DNA from: Chryseobacterium fluminis
Lineage (GTDB): Bacteria; Bacteroidota; Bacteroidia; Flavobacteriales; Weeksellaceae
Direction: 5' to 3'
DNA: 64,000 nt
Assembly (NCBI RefSeq): GCF_026314945.1
Contig: NZ_CP111121.1
Coordinates: forward strand, 3,658,001 to 3,722,000
The translations under genes and the position numbers were made by a program. The stretch's first letter is position 1; each line of letters opens with the position of its first letter. This document shows, piece after piece, positions 17,468-27,021 of the stretch. The notes beneath the pieces are model-generated. The model was not told where the DNA came from, made no database searches, and saw only the letters and a list, made by a program, of their open reading frames with translations.

Positions 17468-18301
17468 ATGATTATGAACTGGAGATTTTTTATGGTATTC
17501 CTGATGTTTTTCGGGTTAAGCTTTTCGCAAGACCTGAAAGTAATGAGTTTTAATATAAGACTGAATGTGGAATCCGATAAGGAAAATGCATGGCCGGAGA
17601 GAAAACAGGATGTCATGGACTTACTGAGCTATTATCATCCCGATTATTTTGGCGTTCAGGAAGCGCTTCCTGAGCAGATGCAAGATATCAAAACAGGACT
17701 GAAAAGTTATGATTACGTAGGCGTTGGAAGAGAGGATGGAAAAATGAAGGGCGAATTTTCGGCTATTTTTTATGATACGAGCAGACTTCAGGTTGTAAAA
17801 TCCGGAACTTTCTGGCTGTCCGAGACCCCTGACAAACCTTCAAAAGGATGGGATGCTGCTTTGAACAGAATCTGTACCTATGCTGTTTTCAGAGACAAAA
17901 AATCGAAAAAAGAATGGATGGCTATGAATCTTCATTTCGACCATATCGGAAATGTAGCCAGGGTGAAATCTTCAGAATTGATTTTAAAGAAAATTAAAGA
18001 GCTTAATCCGGATAATTTACCACTGACGCTGACTGGAGATTTCAATTTAACTGAAGATTCGGAGCCTGTTAAGATTTTATCACAGAATCTCGAAGATTCT
18101 TTTTACAATTCGGAAAAACTGCATTATGGTCCGGTAGGAACCTTTACAGGATTTAATGTCAATGAAGTTCCAAAAGACAGGATTGACTATATTTTCGTAA
18201 AAGGATTCAGAATAAAGTCACACAGACATGTTAACGACAGAAGAAACAATTTACTGTATCCGTCAGATCATTTTCCGGTATTGGTAGATTTACAGTTTTA
18301 A
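17468..18301 (+). CDS. Exported endonuclease/exonuclease/phosphatase-family hydrolase
   Basis: A 277-residue phosphodiesterase or nuclease of the EEP fold, secreted or periplasmic (signal peptide ending FGLSFSQ). The metal-dependent core is visible: MSFNIRL (Asn), FGVQEAL (Glu), MNLHFDHIG, LTGDFNLTEDS (Asp/Asn) and the final SDHFPVLVDL with the catalytic His. Close relatives are annotated loosely as nuclease, sphingomyelinase-like or phosphatase, so the substrate is open. Two in-frame ATGs (17468, 17474) are equally possible starts. Confidence 0.87.
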   Translation: MIMNWRFFMVFLMFFGLSFSQDLKVMSFNIRLNVESDKENAWPERKQDVMDLLSYYHPDYFGVQEALPEQMQDIKTGLKSYDYVGVGREDGKMKGEFSAIFYDTSRLQVVKSGTFWLSETPDKPSKGWDAALNRICTYAVFRDKKSKKEWMAMNLHFDHIGNVARVKSSELILKKIKELNPDNLPLTLTGDFNLTEDSEPVKILSQNLEDSFYNSEKLHYGPVGTFTGFNVNEVPKDRIDYIFVKGFRIKSHRHVNDRRNNLLYPSDHFPVLVDLQF

Positions 18302-18322
18302 ATAGATAACAATTTATAAATC

Positions 18323-18358
18323 ATAAGCTTTATTCATCCGGATAGAGCTTATTTTTTT
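18323..18358 (+). terminator. Terminator of the EEP hydrolase gene
   Basis: ATAAGCTTTA and TAGAGCTTAT pair with one mismatch and are followed by a run of T (18352-18358), 22 bp after the stop codon and facing the convergent response-regulator gene. Confidence 0.72.
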
Positions 18359-18372
18359 GATCGACAAAGAAT

Positions 18373-19059
18373 TTATTCCTTTGGGAAATTGATTTCAAAG
18401 CCGATTCCGCGCAGAGAAAGGATCTTTATTTCCGGATCGTGCTGAAAGTACTTTCGCAGCCTGCTGATAAAAACATCAAGACTTCTTCCTGTAAAATAAT
18501 CATTCGTTTCCCACAGACGATCAAGAATATCATCTCTTTTTAAGGTCTTCTGATTATGGGCAAGGAAATAAAGCAGCAGTTCCTGCTCGCGAATGGTCAG
18601 CCGGATGTTGCCTGCCGGATGAGAGAGAAGCAGTTTTTCCGTATCAAGAACATATTGTCCTATTCTGATAGAGGTTTCAGTAGCGGTGGGAGCCGTTCTT
18701 TTCAGGATATTTTTAATTCTCAGGACCAGCTCTTCGGGATCACAGGGCTTTGCGATATAATCATCGGCCCCGATTTTCAAACCGGTCAGCCGGTCAATCT
18801 TTTGATTTTTAGCCGTCAGAAATAATAGGGGAAAATTGGGTTTTTCCTTTAAAATCATTTTGGCTAAAGAAAAGCCGTCGATATTGGGCATCATAATATC
18901 TAAAATACCCAAATGAAAATGAAATTCCGATGATAGAACGGGAATTATTTCTTCAGGATTCTGAAACCAGATTACGTCAAAATCTTCCAGTTCCAGGTAT
19001 TGTTTCAGAATCATTCCGAAATCCGGGTCATCTTCAGCAAGGAGAATTTTAGTGTTCAT
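18373..19059 (-). CDS. OmpR-family response regulator
   Basis: A 228-residue two-component regulator: receiver domain (acidic pocket AEDDPD near the N-terminus, phospho-acceptor Asp54 in GILDIMMP, Lys in DDYIAKP) and a C-terminal winged-helix OmpR-type DNA-binding domain (SLDVFISRLRKYF). It overlaps the sensor kinase gene upstream by 11 bp, so the two are co-translated. The outer-membrane beta-barrel gene starts divergently from the kinase and is the obvious target candidate. It resembles the RprY group of Bacteroidota; the signal is unknown. Confidence 0.93.
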   Translation of the reverse strand: MNTKILLAEDDPDFGMILKQYLELEDFDVIWFQNPEEIIPVLSSEFHFHLGILDIMMPNIDGFSLAKMILKEKPNFPLLFLTAKNQKIDRLTGLKIGADDYIAKPCDPEELVLRIKNILKRTAPTATETSIRIGQYVLDTEKLLLSHPAGNIRLTIREQELLLYFLAHNQKTLKRDDILDRLWETNDYFTGRSLDVFISRLRKYFQHDPEIKILSLRGIGFEINFPKE

Positions 19060-20371
19060 AGGGAATGGATATTTTAAATACGGTACCGGAATTCACGGTG
19101 CTGGAAACGTCTACTTTCCCGTTATATTTTGTAATGATTTTCTTAACGAAATAGAGCCCCAATCCTAATCCTTTGGTGTTATGAATATTGTTGGACTGTA
19201 TTCGGTAGAATTTTTCAAAGATATTGTTCAGTTCACTCTTTTCGATTCCGTCTCCATTATCCGACACCCCGATCTCAAGAGTATCCTTAGAAGAACTGAT
19301 GTCAATTTTAATATCAGAAGCTCCGTACTTCACACTGTTTTCGCAAAGGTTTTTAATAACCGTCTCCATCAGATTCTTATCCAGATGAAACTCCTCACAA
19401 ACAGTGTTTTTCAGGTTAAATTTTATATCCGGATAGGTGAAAGCCAGATCATGGACAAAAAAGTCCCAGTCTGCAGGCTTTATTTTGATCACTTCTGTCT
19501 CCGGTTCATCTGTATGCAGCTGAAGCATTAAATTTTCCAGACGCTGTATTTGTCTGTCAATGAGAGGAAGCGTTTCCGGATTGAATTCCTTTTTTAACGT
19601 TTTGGATGCAATTTTTAAGGTGGCGATCGGCGTTTTGAATTCATGGGAAATATTATCCACCACAGTGTGGAGCATATCTACCTGTTTCTGTTGTTTAATT
19701 AAATTTCTGACGGTAAAAAGATAGATCAGTAAAACACTTAACAGTAAGGAGGTACAGCATAGAATCAGCAATGTAAGTTCTTTGAAAACGATACTTTTAA
19801 TATTTAAAATCTGAAATTCGGTTTTGCTTTTTACCAGAAAAGAATCGTTCTTTTCTAATTTTTTGTTTTCATCATTCGTAGCTGATGATGAGGTTTCCCA
19901 TCTTCCTGAATTTGAGATTCCCACCTTTTCCAGTCTGTTCTCGGTGTCATATAAAACAATAGGATGATCGATTAATTTTGTGCTGTCGGGGATATAGATG
20001 ATCGATATATACTGAATTTTGGCAGCAATGAGATAGCCTTCCTTCTCAAATTTCTGATCAATATATTTACTGAGTCTGCTCTGATTTTCTTTTCTGTTTT
20101 TTTCGAAATATCCCAAAAAGTCTTTCCTACTGATTTTTTTATGATGGTAATCGATGAAAAGCTTCTGAATAATGTCATCCTTATCCGCTTTTTTCAGTCC
20201 GCCCGCATCTTCTAATTTGTCGGTGTAGTGAGTAAGCCCTTCGTGTACGGTCCTGTAGATTTCACGTTCTTTCACCTGATAGGTTTTGTACATAAAATAA
20301 ACCTGAATCCCAAGAAGGAGCAGGAACAGAGCCGCAAAGAGCGAGATCAGGTATTTACTTTTTAATATCAT
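19049..20371 (-). CDS. Sensor histidine kinase
   Basis: A 440-residue membrane sensor kinase paired with the OmpR-type regulator. From the ATG at 20371: membrane helix 1 at about 8-27, a periplasmic sensing region of about 170 residues, membrane helix 2 at about 199-221, an H-box with His243 in NISHEFKTPIATL, then an ATPase domain with N, G1 and G2 boxes (LCENSVKYG, VSDNGDGI, TKGLGLGLYFV). A TTG three codons further up is the only other start and is less likely. RprX-like layout. Ligand unknown. Confidence 0.92.
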   Translation of the reverse strand: MILKSKYLISLFAALFLLLLGIQVYFMYKTYQVKEREIYRTVHEGLTHYTDKLEDAGGLKKADKDDIIQKLFIDYHHKKISRKDFLGYFEKNRKENQSRLSKYIDQKFEKEGYLIAAKIQYISIIYIPDSTKLIDHPIVLYDTENRLEKVGISNSGRWETSSSATNDENKKLEKNDSFLVKSKTEFQILNIKSIVFKELTLLILCCTSLLLSVLLIYLFTVRNLIKQQKQVDMLHTVVDNISHEFKTPIATLKIASKTLKKEFNPETLPLIDRQIQRLENLMLQLHTDEPETEVIKIKPADWDFFVHDLAFTYPDIKFNLKNTVCEEFHLDKNLMETVIKNLCENSVKYGASDIKIDISSSKDTLEIGVSDNGDGIEKSELNNIFEKFYRIQSNNIHNTKGLGLGLYFVKKIITKYNGKVDVSSTVNSGTVFKISIPYEH

Positions 20372-20504
20372 CCGGAGCAAAGATAAAATTTTAGTCTTTC
20401 CCTAATAGACATTAACCTTGCATTAACCTTCCGTTAACCGTAATTCTTTCCGCCAATCTGCAATTTTGCCAGTGAAGAATAATGAAACTGTTCTTCAAAA
20501 TAGT

Positions 20505-22877
20505 ATGTATAAATTTCTCTTTTTTCTCTGTTTTCCGTTTTTTATGTTTTCCCAACAAAAAAACCTGGAGGGGACCGTTTGGGATACAGAAAATCACAAC
20601 CTCGATTCGGTGACGATTCATATTTACAATTCTCAAAATGTTCTGATTAAAACATTTTTAACAGATCCTGAAGGGCATTTTACCTTAGCTGAAATTAATG
20701 ATGATCCTGTAAAACTGGTGATTCATGAAAATGAATATGATCCTTTTGAAACCATAATCAATCGCGATAGCCGGACGGAGATCTTAAAAATAATACTCAA
20801 AAGAAATCAGCAAAATATAGACGGGATCTCACTGACAAAGAAAAAGCCTTTGGTAAAAAGAAAAGTAGACCGTCTGGAATTCAATGTCGAAAATTCTAAT
20901 ATTTCGTCACAGAATGCCTGGGAGATTCTGAAGCAGACGCCTGGTGTGACATCAAATAATGAGGTATTGGCAATAAAAGGAAGCACGGGAATTATGGTTA
21001 CTATTAATGATAAAAAAATAATGTTAAACGGTGATGAGCTTAGGAATCTGTTGGAAAATACACAGGGCGATGAGGTGAAGTCGGTAGAAGTTATTACGAA
21101 TCCGCCTGCCAAATATGAGGCTTCCGGCAGTGCTGTCCTGAATATTGTTCTGAAAAAAAATACAATAGAAGGGTACCGGGGAACTTTATCGTCTAAATAT
21201 ACACAAACTCAGTATGCAAAGGGAAATGTGGGAATCTCCCAATATTATAGAAAGAAAAAGCTTTCTGTGATGGGAAGTTTCTACAGAGGAGCCGGAACCT
21301 ACTACCGGGAAGGGACAGACTATGTAAATTACCCTGAAAATGGAACTACATGGATCAGTACCATGAACAGGAAAGACAAAAATAACAGTCAGAATACCGT
21401 TAATTTCAATATTGAATATGAAATAGACAGTCTTACCAATGCCAGTCTCAATTATTCAGGATATTTTACGCCTAAATCTTTTGGTACGTATCATGTGCCG
21501 ACTCTCATTTATAATACCCAGAATCAGATCGAATCTTATTATCTTACGGTTAATGATCACCAGTCGAGGTCGATTAATAATTCTGTGAGTTTCCAGATAG
21601 ACCGTAAACTGAATAAAAAAAGCAATATGGCCTGGATCAGTTATTTTACAGGAAACAATGCTCAGAAATATCAGAATGTTCTCACCCATCTTAATTTTGC
21701 CGGTCAGTTGCCCACAGAAGACAATTTTTTCACAGACAATAAAAGTGATGTTAAGTTGTATTCTACCCAATTCGATTATCAATGGAAAAATGATAAACTG
21801 GAACTGGAAGCCGGAACCAAATACAGTTTTGTAAAAACATACAGCCAACTGTATTTTTCAGATAACGAAAACGGTGAAATGCTGTACCAACCTGAAAAAA
21901 GCAGCCTCTTTGATTATAATGAGCATAATTTTTCTTTATATACCTCTCTCGGATATAAAGTAGGAAAATGGGATTTTAAAGGAGGCTTGCGTGCCGAGAT
22001 GACCGATCTTGAAGGTATTGTTTCTGAGCCTTATGAGGTAAATAAAAATAATTACTGGAATATGTTTCCTACTTTTTATGCCCAATATACCACAGAAAGT
22101 AAACATGAGTTTGGCTTTTCTTACGGAAAACGTATCACCAGACCTTTTTATTCATGGCTGAATCCTGCCAAGTCGTATTTTAATCTTTTCTCCTACTACC
22201 AGGGAGATCCAAAATTAAAAGCTACGATTACCCATAATCTGAATCTTACCTACTCCTGGAAAGAATGGAATCTGGATCTGTATTACCGGAAAGAAATAAA
22301 TCCGTCTATGGAAATATCGTATCAGGAACACAGTACCAGTCATCTGATTTATTATTTTACCAATATTGAGAAAGGGCAGGCCTTCGGTTTTAGTCTTTAC
22401 AAAAACTTCCAGGTTAAGCCATGGTGGAGTGTGGTGATGTCTGAAAATCTTGAACATAATGAAAATTATTTCAAAGGAGTGGATGATATCGTTTATAAAA
22501 ATAAGGTCTGGAACTGGGTTTCCAATCTATCCACGAGTTTCACTTTAGATAAAAATTCAGACTGGAAAATGGAAGTGGGCCACAAATATAATTCCCCGGG
22601 AATACAGGGAACCTTCAGAATATCGGATTCGTGGTCAGCTTATTTCGTGATGAACAGAAAGTTTTTCAGCAAAAAGCTGGAGGCGAGTTTAATTTTTAAT
22701 GATATATTCAGATCCACACAGGAAAAAATAAGTACCCGATATGCCAATCAGGATAATTATTTTCTGGATTATCGGGATACACAGGGCTTTATACTGACAT
22801 TAAAATTCAACTTCGGAAATCAATCCGTAAAGAATGCCAGAACGATTAAGAAAACAGACGAGCAGGAAAGATTATAA
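20505..22877 (+). CDS. Outer-membrane beta-barrel protein (TonB-receptor-like)
   Basis: A 790-residue outer-membrane protein. The ATG at 20505 gives a signal peptide (MYKFLFFLCFPFFMFSQQ); a TTG 39 bp upstream would spoil it and is rejected. It has a carboxypeptidase-regulatory-like domain (about 20-100), a plug-like region with NAWEILKQTPGV and VKSVEVITNPPAKYEASGSA, and a long C-terminal barrel rich in aromatic strands. This is the OMP beta-barrel family common in Bacteroidota, distinct from classical SusC. It starts 134 bp from the divergent kinase gene, which suggests that two-component system controls it. Cargo unknown. Confidence 0.88.
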   Translation: MYKFLFFLCFPFFMFSQQKNLEGTVWDTENHNLDSVTIHIYNSQNVLIKTFLTDPEGHFTLAEINDDPVKLVIHENEYDPFETIINRDSRTEILKIILKRNQQNIDGISLTKKKPLVKRKVDRLEFNVENSNISSQNAWEILKQTPGVTSNNEVLAIKGSTGIMVTINDKKIMLNGDELRNLLENTQGDEVKSVEVITNPPAKYEASGSAVLNIVLKKNTIEGYRGTLSSKYTQTQYAKGNVGISQYYRKKKLSVMGSFYRGAGTYYREGTDYVNYPENGTTWISTMNRKDKNNSQNTVNFNIEYEIDSLTNASLNYSGYFTPKSFGTYHVPTLIYNTQNQIESYYLTVNDHQSRSINNSVSFQIDRKLNKKSNMAWISYFTGNNAQKYQNVLTHLNFAGQLPTEDNFFTDNKSDVKLYSTQFDYQWKNDKLELEAGTKYSFVKTYSQLYFSDNENGEMLYQPEKSSLFDYNEHNFSLYTSLGYKVGKWDFKGGLRAEMTDLEGIVSEPYEVNKNNYWNMFPTFYAQYTTESKHEFGFSYGKRITRPFYSWLNPAKSYFNLFSYYQGDPKLKATITHNLNLTYSWKEWNLDLYYRKEINPSMEISYQEHSTSHLIYYFTNIEKGQAFGFSLYKNFQVKPWWSVVMSENLEHNENYFKGVDDIVYKNKVWNWVSNLSTSFTLDKNSDWKMEVGHKYNSPGIQGTFRISDSWSAYFVMNRKFFSKKLEASLIFNDIFRSTQEKISTRYANQDNYFLDYRDTQGFILTLKFNFGNQSVKNARTIKKTDEQERL

Positions 22878-22882
22878 AATAA

Positions 22883-22900
22883 TATAAAACTCGTTTTATA
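22883..22900. promoter_or_regulatory. Short perfect palindrome after the beta-barrel gene
   Basis: TATAAAAC and GTTTTATA flank a 2-nt spacer, immediately after the stop at 22877. It could be a weak terminator or a protein-binding site; nothing in the sequence decides between them. Confidence 0.3.
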
Positions 22901-22944
22901 AGTGATTACCGGAAAGAATTAGCTGTTCTCTGTGACATTTTTCC

Positions 22945-22952
22945 TACTTTTG
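22945..22952 (+). promoter_or_regulatory. Putative -7 promoter box of the M1 peptidase gene
   Basis: TACTTTTG matches the Bacteroidota TAnnTTTG element 28 bp before the ATG. No convincing -33 TTTG was found at the usual distance. Confidence 0.4.
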
Positions 22953-22980
22953 ATATAAATTTATTAAAAGAGCAGGAGCT

Positions 22981-24846
22981 ATGAAAAAACTTCTTTCCGG
23001 AATCGTAATGATGGTCTCATTATGGCAGTTTTCCGCGCAGGAATTATATATGCCGAGGAATATTAAAAAAGCTTATGAAAACGGGACCCGCGACCTCTCA
23101 GGCGCTCCCGGGAAAAACTACTGGCAGAATAAGGGGATCTATAATGTTGAGGTGAAAGTAGATGCTACTTCCAAAACGGTTTCCGGAAAAGAAACAATAG
23201 TGTATACCAATAACAGCCCCGATGATCTTGATGAACTGGCCATCCGGTTTGTCAATAATCTTCATAAGCCACAGTCTCCGAGATCAGGGTTTGTATCTAA
23301 AGATTTTCTGTCATCCGGACTCAATATCAAGTCGTTCAGCGTCAATGGTGAAAAATACAATATCAACAGCGAAGACTGGAGCACCGTTGAAAAAGTAAAG
23401 CTCACTTCCGTTTTAAAATCAAAAACAAAAGCTGAAATTAAAATAGAATGGGAATATCCGCTTTCTGTACAGAGTGGAAGAGAAGGACAGATAGACCCGG
23501 AAACTTTTTATGTGGCCTATTCTTTCCCTAGAATTTCCGTATATGATGATTATAACGGTTGGGATATGATTCAGCACTCGGACCGACAGGAGTTTTATAA
23601 TGATTTCAATGACTACAGCTTTGCCATTACTGCTCCGAAAAATTATGTGGTCTGGGCCACCGGGGATTTCCTGAATCCTGATGCCGTACTTCAGCCGGAA
23701 TATTTAAAACGGTATAAAGCATCATTGAAAAGTGACAAAGTGATGCACATCGCTACCGAACATGAAATGAAATCCGGAAAGGTGACCAAACAGAATAAAT
23801 GGAATACCTGGAAATTCAAAGCCAGCCACATTACAGATTTCTGTTTTGCGCTGAGCAATCATTATGTCTGGGATGCATCCAGTGTGCAGCTTAAAACGAA
23901 GCGAGCCAGTGTACAGGCAGGTTATAAAGCAGGAGCTAAAGATTTTGAACGCTACGTAGAGTGGATGCGGTATAACCTGGACTGGTTCTCAAAAAACTGG
24001 CCCGGAGTGGAGTATCCGTACAATGTGATGACGGCTATCCAGGGATATGCCGACATGGAATATCCAATGATGATTAATGATTCCAGTATTCCGGATAATT
24101 TTCAGGATGCAAGGCTCACGGCAGATCACGAGATCGCCCACACCTATTTCCCTTTTTATATGGGAATAAATGAAACACGTTATGCATTTATGGATGAAGG
24201 CTGGGCAACTACCCTGGAATACCTGATCGGGATTGATGAAAACGGAGAGGCCGCTGCCAAAGAATTTTATAAAAATTTCAGAGTCAAAAGATGGATCAGT
24301 GATCCTTCTGCAGAACAGGATCAGCCTGTTATTTCCATGAGTACACAGGTAAGCGGAGCCGGATACGGGAATAACTCTTATGTAAAAGCTTCCCTATCGT
24401 ATTTGGCACTGAAAGACTACCTGGGTGATGAATTGTTTAAAAAAGCCCTTCATCATTATATGAACAACTGGAACGGAAAACATCCTGTTCCATGGGATTA
24501 TTTTAACTCTATGAATACAGGCTCAGGAAAAAACTTAAACTGGTTCTTTAATAACTGGTTCTATACCAATTATTATATTGATCTTAAAATAACTAATGTT
24601 TCTCAGATAAATGATCTCCTGACAGTAAATATAGATAATGTCGGAGGTTTTGCCATTCCTTTTGATGCTGTTCTGAATTACGAAGACGGCAGTATCGAAA
24701 AACTTCATTTCTCACCTGCACTATGGGAAAAGGATCAGAAGCAAACCATGCTGACAATACCTATCAAGAAAAAAGTAAAATCTGTCCGGCTGGACGGTGA
24801 TCTATTTATGGATTATACACCGCAGGATAATTTGAAAAATTTGTAG
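22981..24846 (+). CDS. Exported M1-family metallopeptidase
   Basis: A 621-residue zinc aminopeptidase-like enzyme with a signal peptide (cleavage near SAQ at residue 20). The zinc site is complete: His383-Glu-Ile-Ala-His387 and Glu406 in MDEGWATTLE, 18 residues later, as in the gluzincin family. The N-terminal region forms the M1 beta-saddle (GKETIVYTNNSPDDLDELAI). The usual GxMEN substrate motif reads GYADMEYPMM, the variant often seen in Bacteroidota M1 proteins. It has its own promoter box and a terminator. Probably removes N-terminal residues from peptides in the periplasm. Confidence 0.93.
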   Translation: MKKLLSGIVMMVSLWQFSAQELYMPRNIKKAYENGTRDLSGAPGKNYWQNKGIYNVEVKVDATSKTVSGKETIVYTNNSPDDLDELAIRFVNNLHKPQSPRSGFVSKDFLSSGLNIKSFSVNGEKYNINSEDWSTVEKVKLTSVLKSKTKAEIKIEWEYPLSVQSGREGQIDPETFYVAYSFPRISVYDDYNGWDMIQHSDRQEFYNDFNDYSFAITAPKNYVVWATGDFLNPDAVLQPEYLKRYKASLKSDKVMHIATEHEMKSGKVTKQNKWNTWKFKASHITDFCFALSNHYVWDASSVQLKTKRASVQAGYKAGAKDFERYVEWMRYNLDWFSKNWPGVEYPYNVMTAIQGYADMEYPMMINDSSIPDNFQDARLTADHEIAHTYFPFYMGINETRYAFMDEGWATTLEYLIGIDENGEAAAKEFYKNFRVKRWISDPSAEQDQPVISMSTQVSGAGYGNNSYVKASLSYLALKDYLGDELFKKALHHYMNNWNGKHPVPWDYFNSMNTGSGKNLNWFFNNWFYTNYYIDLKITNVSQINDLLTVNIDNVGGFAIPFDAVLNYEDGSIEKLHFSPALWEKDQKQTMLTIPIKKKVKSVRLDGDLFMDYTPQDNLKNL

Positions 24847-24875
24847 TTTGCCTCTAAGAATTACAGGTTAAAGCA

Positions 24876-24908
24876 AAACCTTTCTCCGTACTGGAGAAAG
24901 GTTTTTTT
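24876..24908 (+). terminator. Terminator of the M1 peptidase gene
   Basis: AAACCTTTCTCC and GGAGAAAGGTTT form a 12-bp perfect stem with a 5-nt loop, ending in a run of T. Confidence 0.88.
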
Positions 24909-24936
24909 GAGATAATATGAGTGAATGTGTTTTGTA

Positions 24937-25578
24937 TTATGATTCTGCGAAACCGTTTTTAATGGCAAAAACAGCCAGACCGACCCGTGTTTTAAGATCT
25001 AACTTATCGCAAAGCTGGTCTCTGTAACTTTCGACCGTCCTTGGGCTGCAGCACATTTTTTCAGCGATTTCTTTATAACTGAGCTCTGTGACCGTATATT
25101 GTAGAAATTCTTTCTCACGGTCCGAAATCCTTATATTAACGGCTTGCTCATGGTTATTCATATTGGTGAAAATAATCTTTGAAGCCCATTCGGGATAAAA
25201 AAATCCGTCATTATTTAATTTTGTTAATGCCGTTTCGAGATCTTTCGGATGCGTATTTTTCAGGAGATATCCTTTCGCTCCGTTTTTAATCATTTTAATA
25301 ACGCTTTTATCGTCACCCTGCATGCTGAGAGCCATTACTTTGATATCCGGGTGATTTTCCTTTAACCAGAGTACCGTCTCAAAACCATCCATAATGGGCA
25401 TACTGATATCTAAAAGGATGATGTCCGGAATCCTGCTGTTGTTCTCAAACTGCTGAATAAGGTCTTTTCCGTTTTCGGCAACATAGATCACTTCGAATTC
25501 CTTAAAATTATCAATAATCCCTTCCAGAGCTTTTGCGATAAGTACGTGATCGTCTACAATGACAATGGTCTTTTTCAT
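24937..25578 (-). CDS. LuxR/NarL-type response regulator
   Basis: A 213-residue regulator with a receiver domain (VDDH near residue 8, phospho-acceptor Asp57 in ILLDISMPIMDG, Lys in GYLLKNTHP) and a C-terminal LuxR helix-turn-helix (ELSYKEIAEKMCCSPRTVES). It overlaps the kinase gene upstream by 4 bp (ATGA). Paired with the HisKA_3 kinase encoded just upstream. Targets unknown; its own three- to four-gene unit is a reasonable guess. Confidence 0.93.
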   Translation of the reverse strand: MKKTIVIVDDHVLIAKALEGIIDNFKEFEVIYVAENGKDLIQQFENNSRIPDIILLDISMPIMDGFETVLWLKENHPDIKVMALSMQGDDKSVIKMIKNGAKGYLLKNTHPKDLETALTKLNNDGFFYPEWASKIIFTNMNNHEQAVNIRISDREKEFLQYTVTELSYKEIAEKMCCSPRTVESYRDQLCDKLDLKTRVGLAVFAIKNGFAES

Positions 25579-26360
25579 GGCTGTTTCTTTAAAATAATAT
25601 TGAGCTTGGTTCCACAGTTTTCCGTGCTTTCAAGGCTGAATTCTGCACCGATGATTGCTGCGCGGTTTTTCATATTGGTCAGGCCGATACCATTGGAACT
25701 TATATTCGATTTATCGAAACCGATACCGTCATCCTTTAAACTCAGTTCCCAGAGATACTCATCAGAAGTATTCAGACTGATAAAAATATTCCTGCAATGG
25801 GCATGTTTTATACTGTTCTGAATAAATTCCTGAGTGATTCTGAGCAATACGTTTTTATGAACAAAGCTCAGATCCAGCCGTTTAAAATTATGCTTGAAAT
25901 CTACAGCACATTTTTTAAAAGCATTGGTATTGTCTACTTCTTCCTGAATTAAAGTTACGATTTCCTTTTGATTTATATTATCATCGGTAAGGGTTTTAGA
26001 AAGACTTCTTAAATCCTGAAGAGACTGATTGATAATCTGGGATACCTGGTCTATTCTCTCACTTACTTCCGGAACCTTATTTTCATATAAAAGCTGTTGG
26101 GTATACAGGCTTACAAGAGTTAATTTCTGGCCGATATTATCATGAAGTTCGCGCCCGATCTGCTGCATAGTCGCCTGCTGAATTTCCAGCTGTGTAGCCA
26201 GAAGCTCTTTCTGATGAATCTCATTTTTCATTTCAATTTCATTGAGATATTCTTTTTTACGCTGTTTGTATTTTCGTATATAAACAATTACCGCAGCTAC
26301 AAACAATACGAAAAATATGTTAAATAAAATAAGTGTTATTAAGAGTTCCGTCTTCCCCAT
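25575..26360 (-). CDS. HisKA_3 sensor histidine kinase, single membrane helix
   Basis: A 261-residue NarX-like kinase: one membrane helix (about 6-28), a coiled coil, the phospho-acceptor His73 in GRELHDNIGQKL, and a C-terminal ATPase domain (GLTNMKNRAAIIGA). There is no extracellular sensing domain, so the signal probably comes through the membrane or from a partner. The upstream gene for a six-helix membrane protein overlaps its start by 22 bp and is an attractive candidate for that partner. Confidence 0.92.
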   Translation of the reverse strand: MGKTELLITLILFNIFFVLFVAAVIVYIRKYKQRKKEYLNEIEMKNEIHQKELLATQLEIQQATMQQIGRELHDNIGQKLTLVSLYTQQLLYENKVPEVSERIDQVSQIINQSLQDLRSLSKTLTDDNINQKEIVTLIQEEVDNTNAFKKCAVDFKHNFKRLDLSFVHKNVLLRITQEFIQNSIKHAHCRNIFISLNTSDEYLWELSLKDDGIGFDKSNISSNGIGLTNMKNRAAIIGAEFSLESTENCGTKLNIILKKQP

Positions 26361-26983
26361 ATGAATGAAATTGAGAATAATAAATACATTACGATTCCTG
26401 ATCCTAAAAAGTATGAAAAGTAAATGTGGTAAATCTCCCTGTACACTCTGATATAAGCAAAAAATGCCCAGAACGGTAAAGTACCAATATAAAATAAGGT
26501 AACTCCCAGATTAATGTAAAACATCGGATTCTTATTGAAATTAAGAATATTTGATGAATTAATCTGTTTATAATACTCCATCACTACCAGCCCCATCAGG
26601 ATCAGACATCCGAAGGTATAATTGAACGAAAAAATTATTTTCTTGGTCATAAGAATTTCATTCGGGATAAATGACAGCAGGTATAAGGCGGATATCATAC
26701 AAAACAACTTCGGTTTTCCAAAAGATTTTGCAGCATAGAGCCAATAGAAAAAAATAAATTCAATCGGAATAACAAAATAATTATAAAAAGCGGGTTTATT
26801 GTAATCGACTATATTATCGCCCCATTTTCCGAAAAGCTCACACAGAAACATCAGTACCAAATAGTAAGAAAAATATCTCCAGTACTGATTTTTGATTCGG
26901 TTGTAACAGAGCAGAGAAACGACAGCCGCCAGGCCTTCGATCCAGATCATAGATTCCTGTAAAATTCTCTCTAGTTCAGTCAT
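26339..26983 (-). CDS. Six-helix membrane protein, possible sensor partner
   Basis: A 214-residue protein with about six membrane helices (for example WIEGLAAVVSLLCY, FVIPIEFIFFYWLY, MFYINLGVTLFYIG, FLGSGIVMYLLFSISFIW). I know no named family. It is translationally coupled to the following histidine kinase gene by a 22-bp overlap, and that kinase has only one membrane helix and no sensor domain. Scattered aromatic and charged residues within the helices would suit ligand or redox sensing, but this is inference from context. Confidence 0.75.
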   Translation of the reverse strand: MTELERILQESMIWIEGLAAVVSLLCYNRIKNQYWRYFSYYLVLMFLCELFGKWGDNIVDYNKPAFYNYFVIPIEFIFFYWLYAAKSFGKPKLFCMISALYLLSFIPNEILMTKKIIFSFNYTFGCLILMGLVVMEYYKQINSSNILNFNKNPMFYINLGVTLFYIGTLPFWAFFAYIRVYREIYHIYFSYFLGSGIVMYLLFSISFIWGRRNS

Positions 26984-27021
26984 GGGGTTTTCTGGTCAAA
27001 ATCTAAATAGTAGATGAAGAA

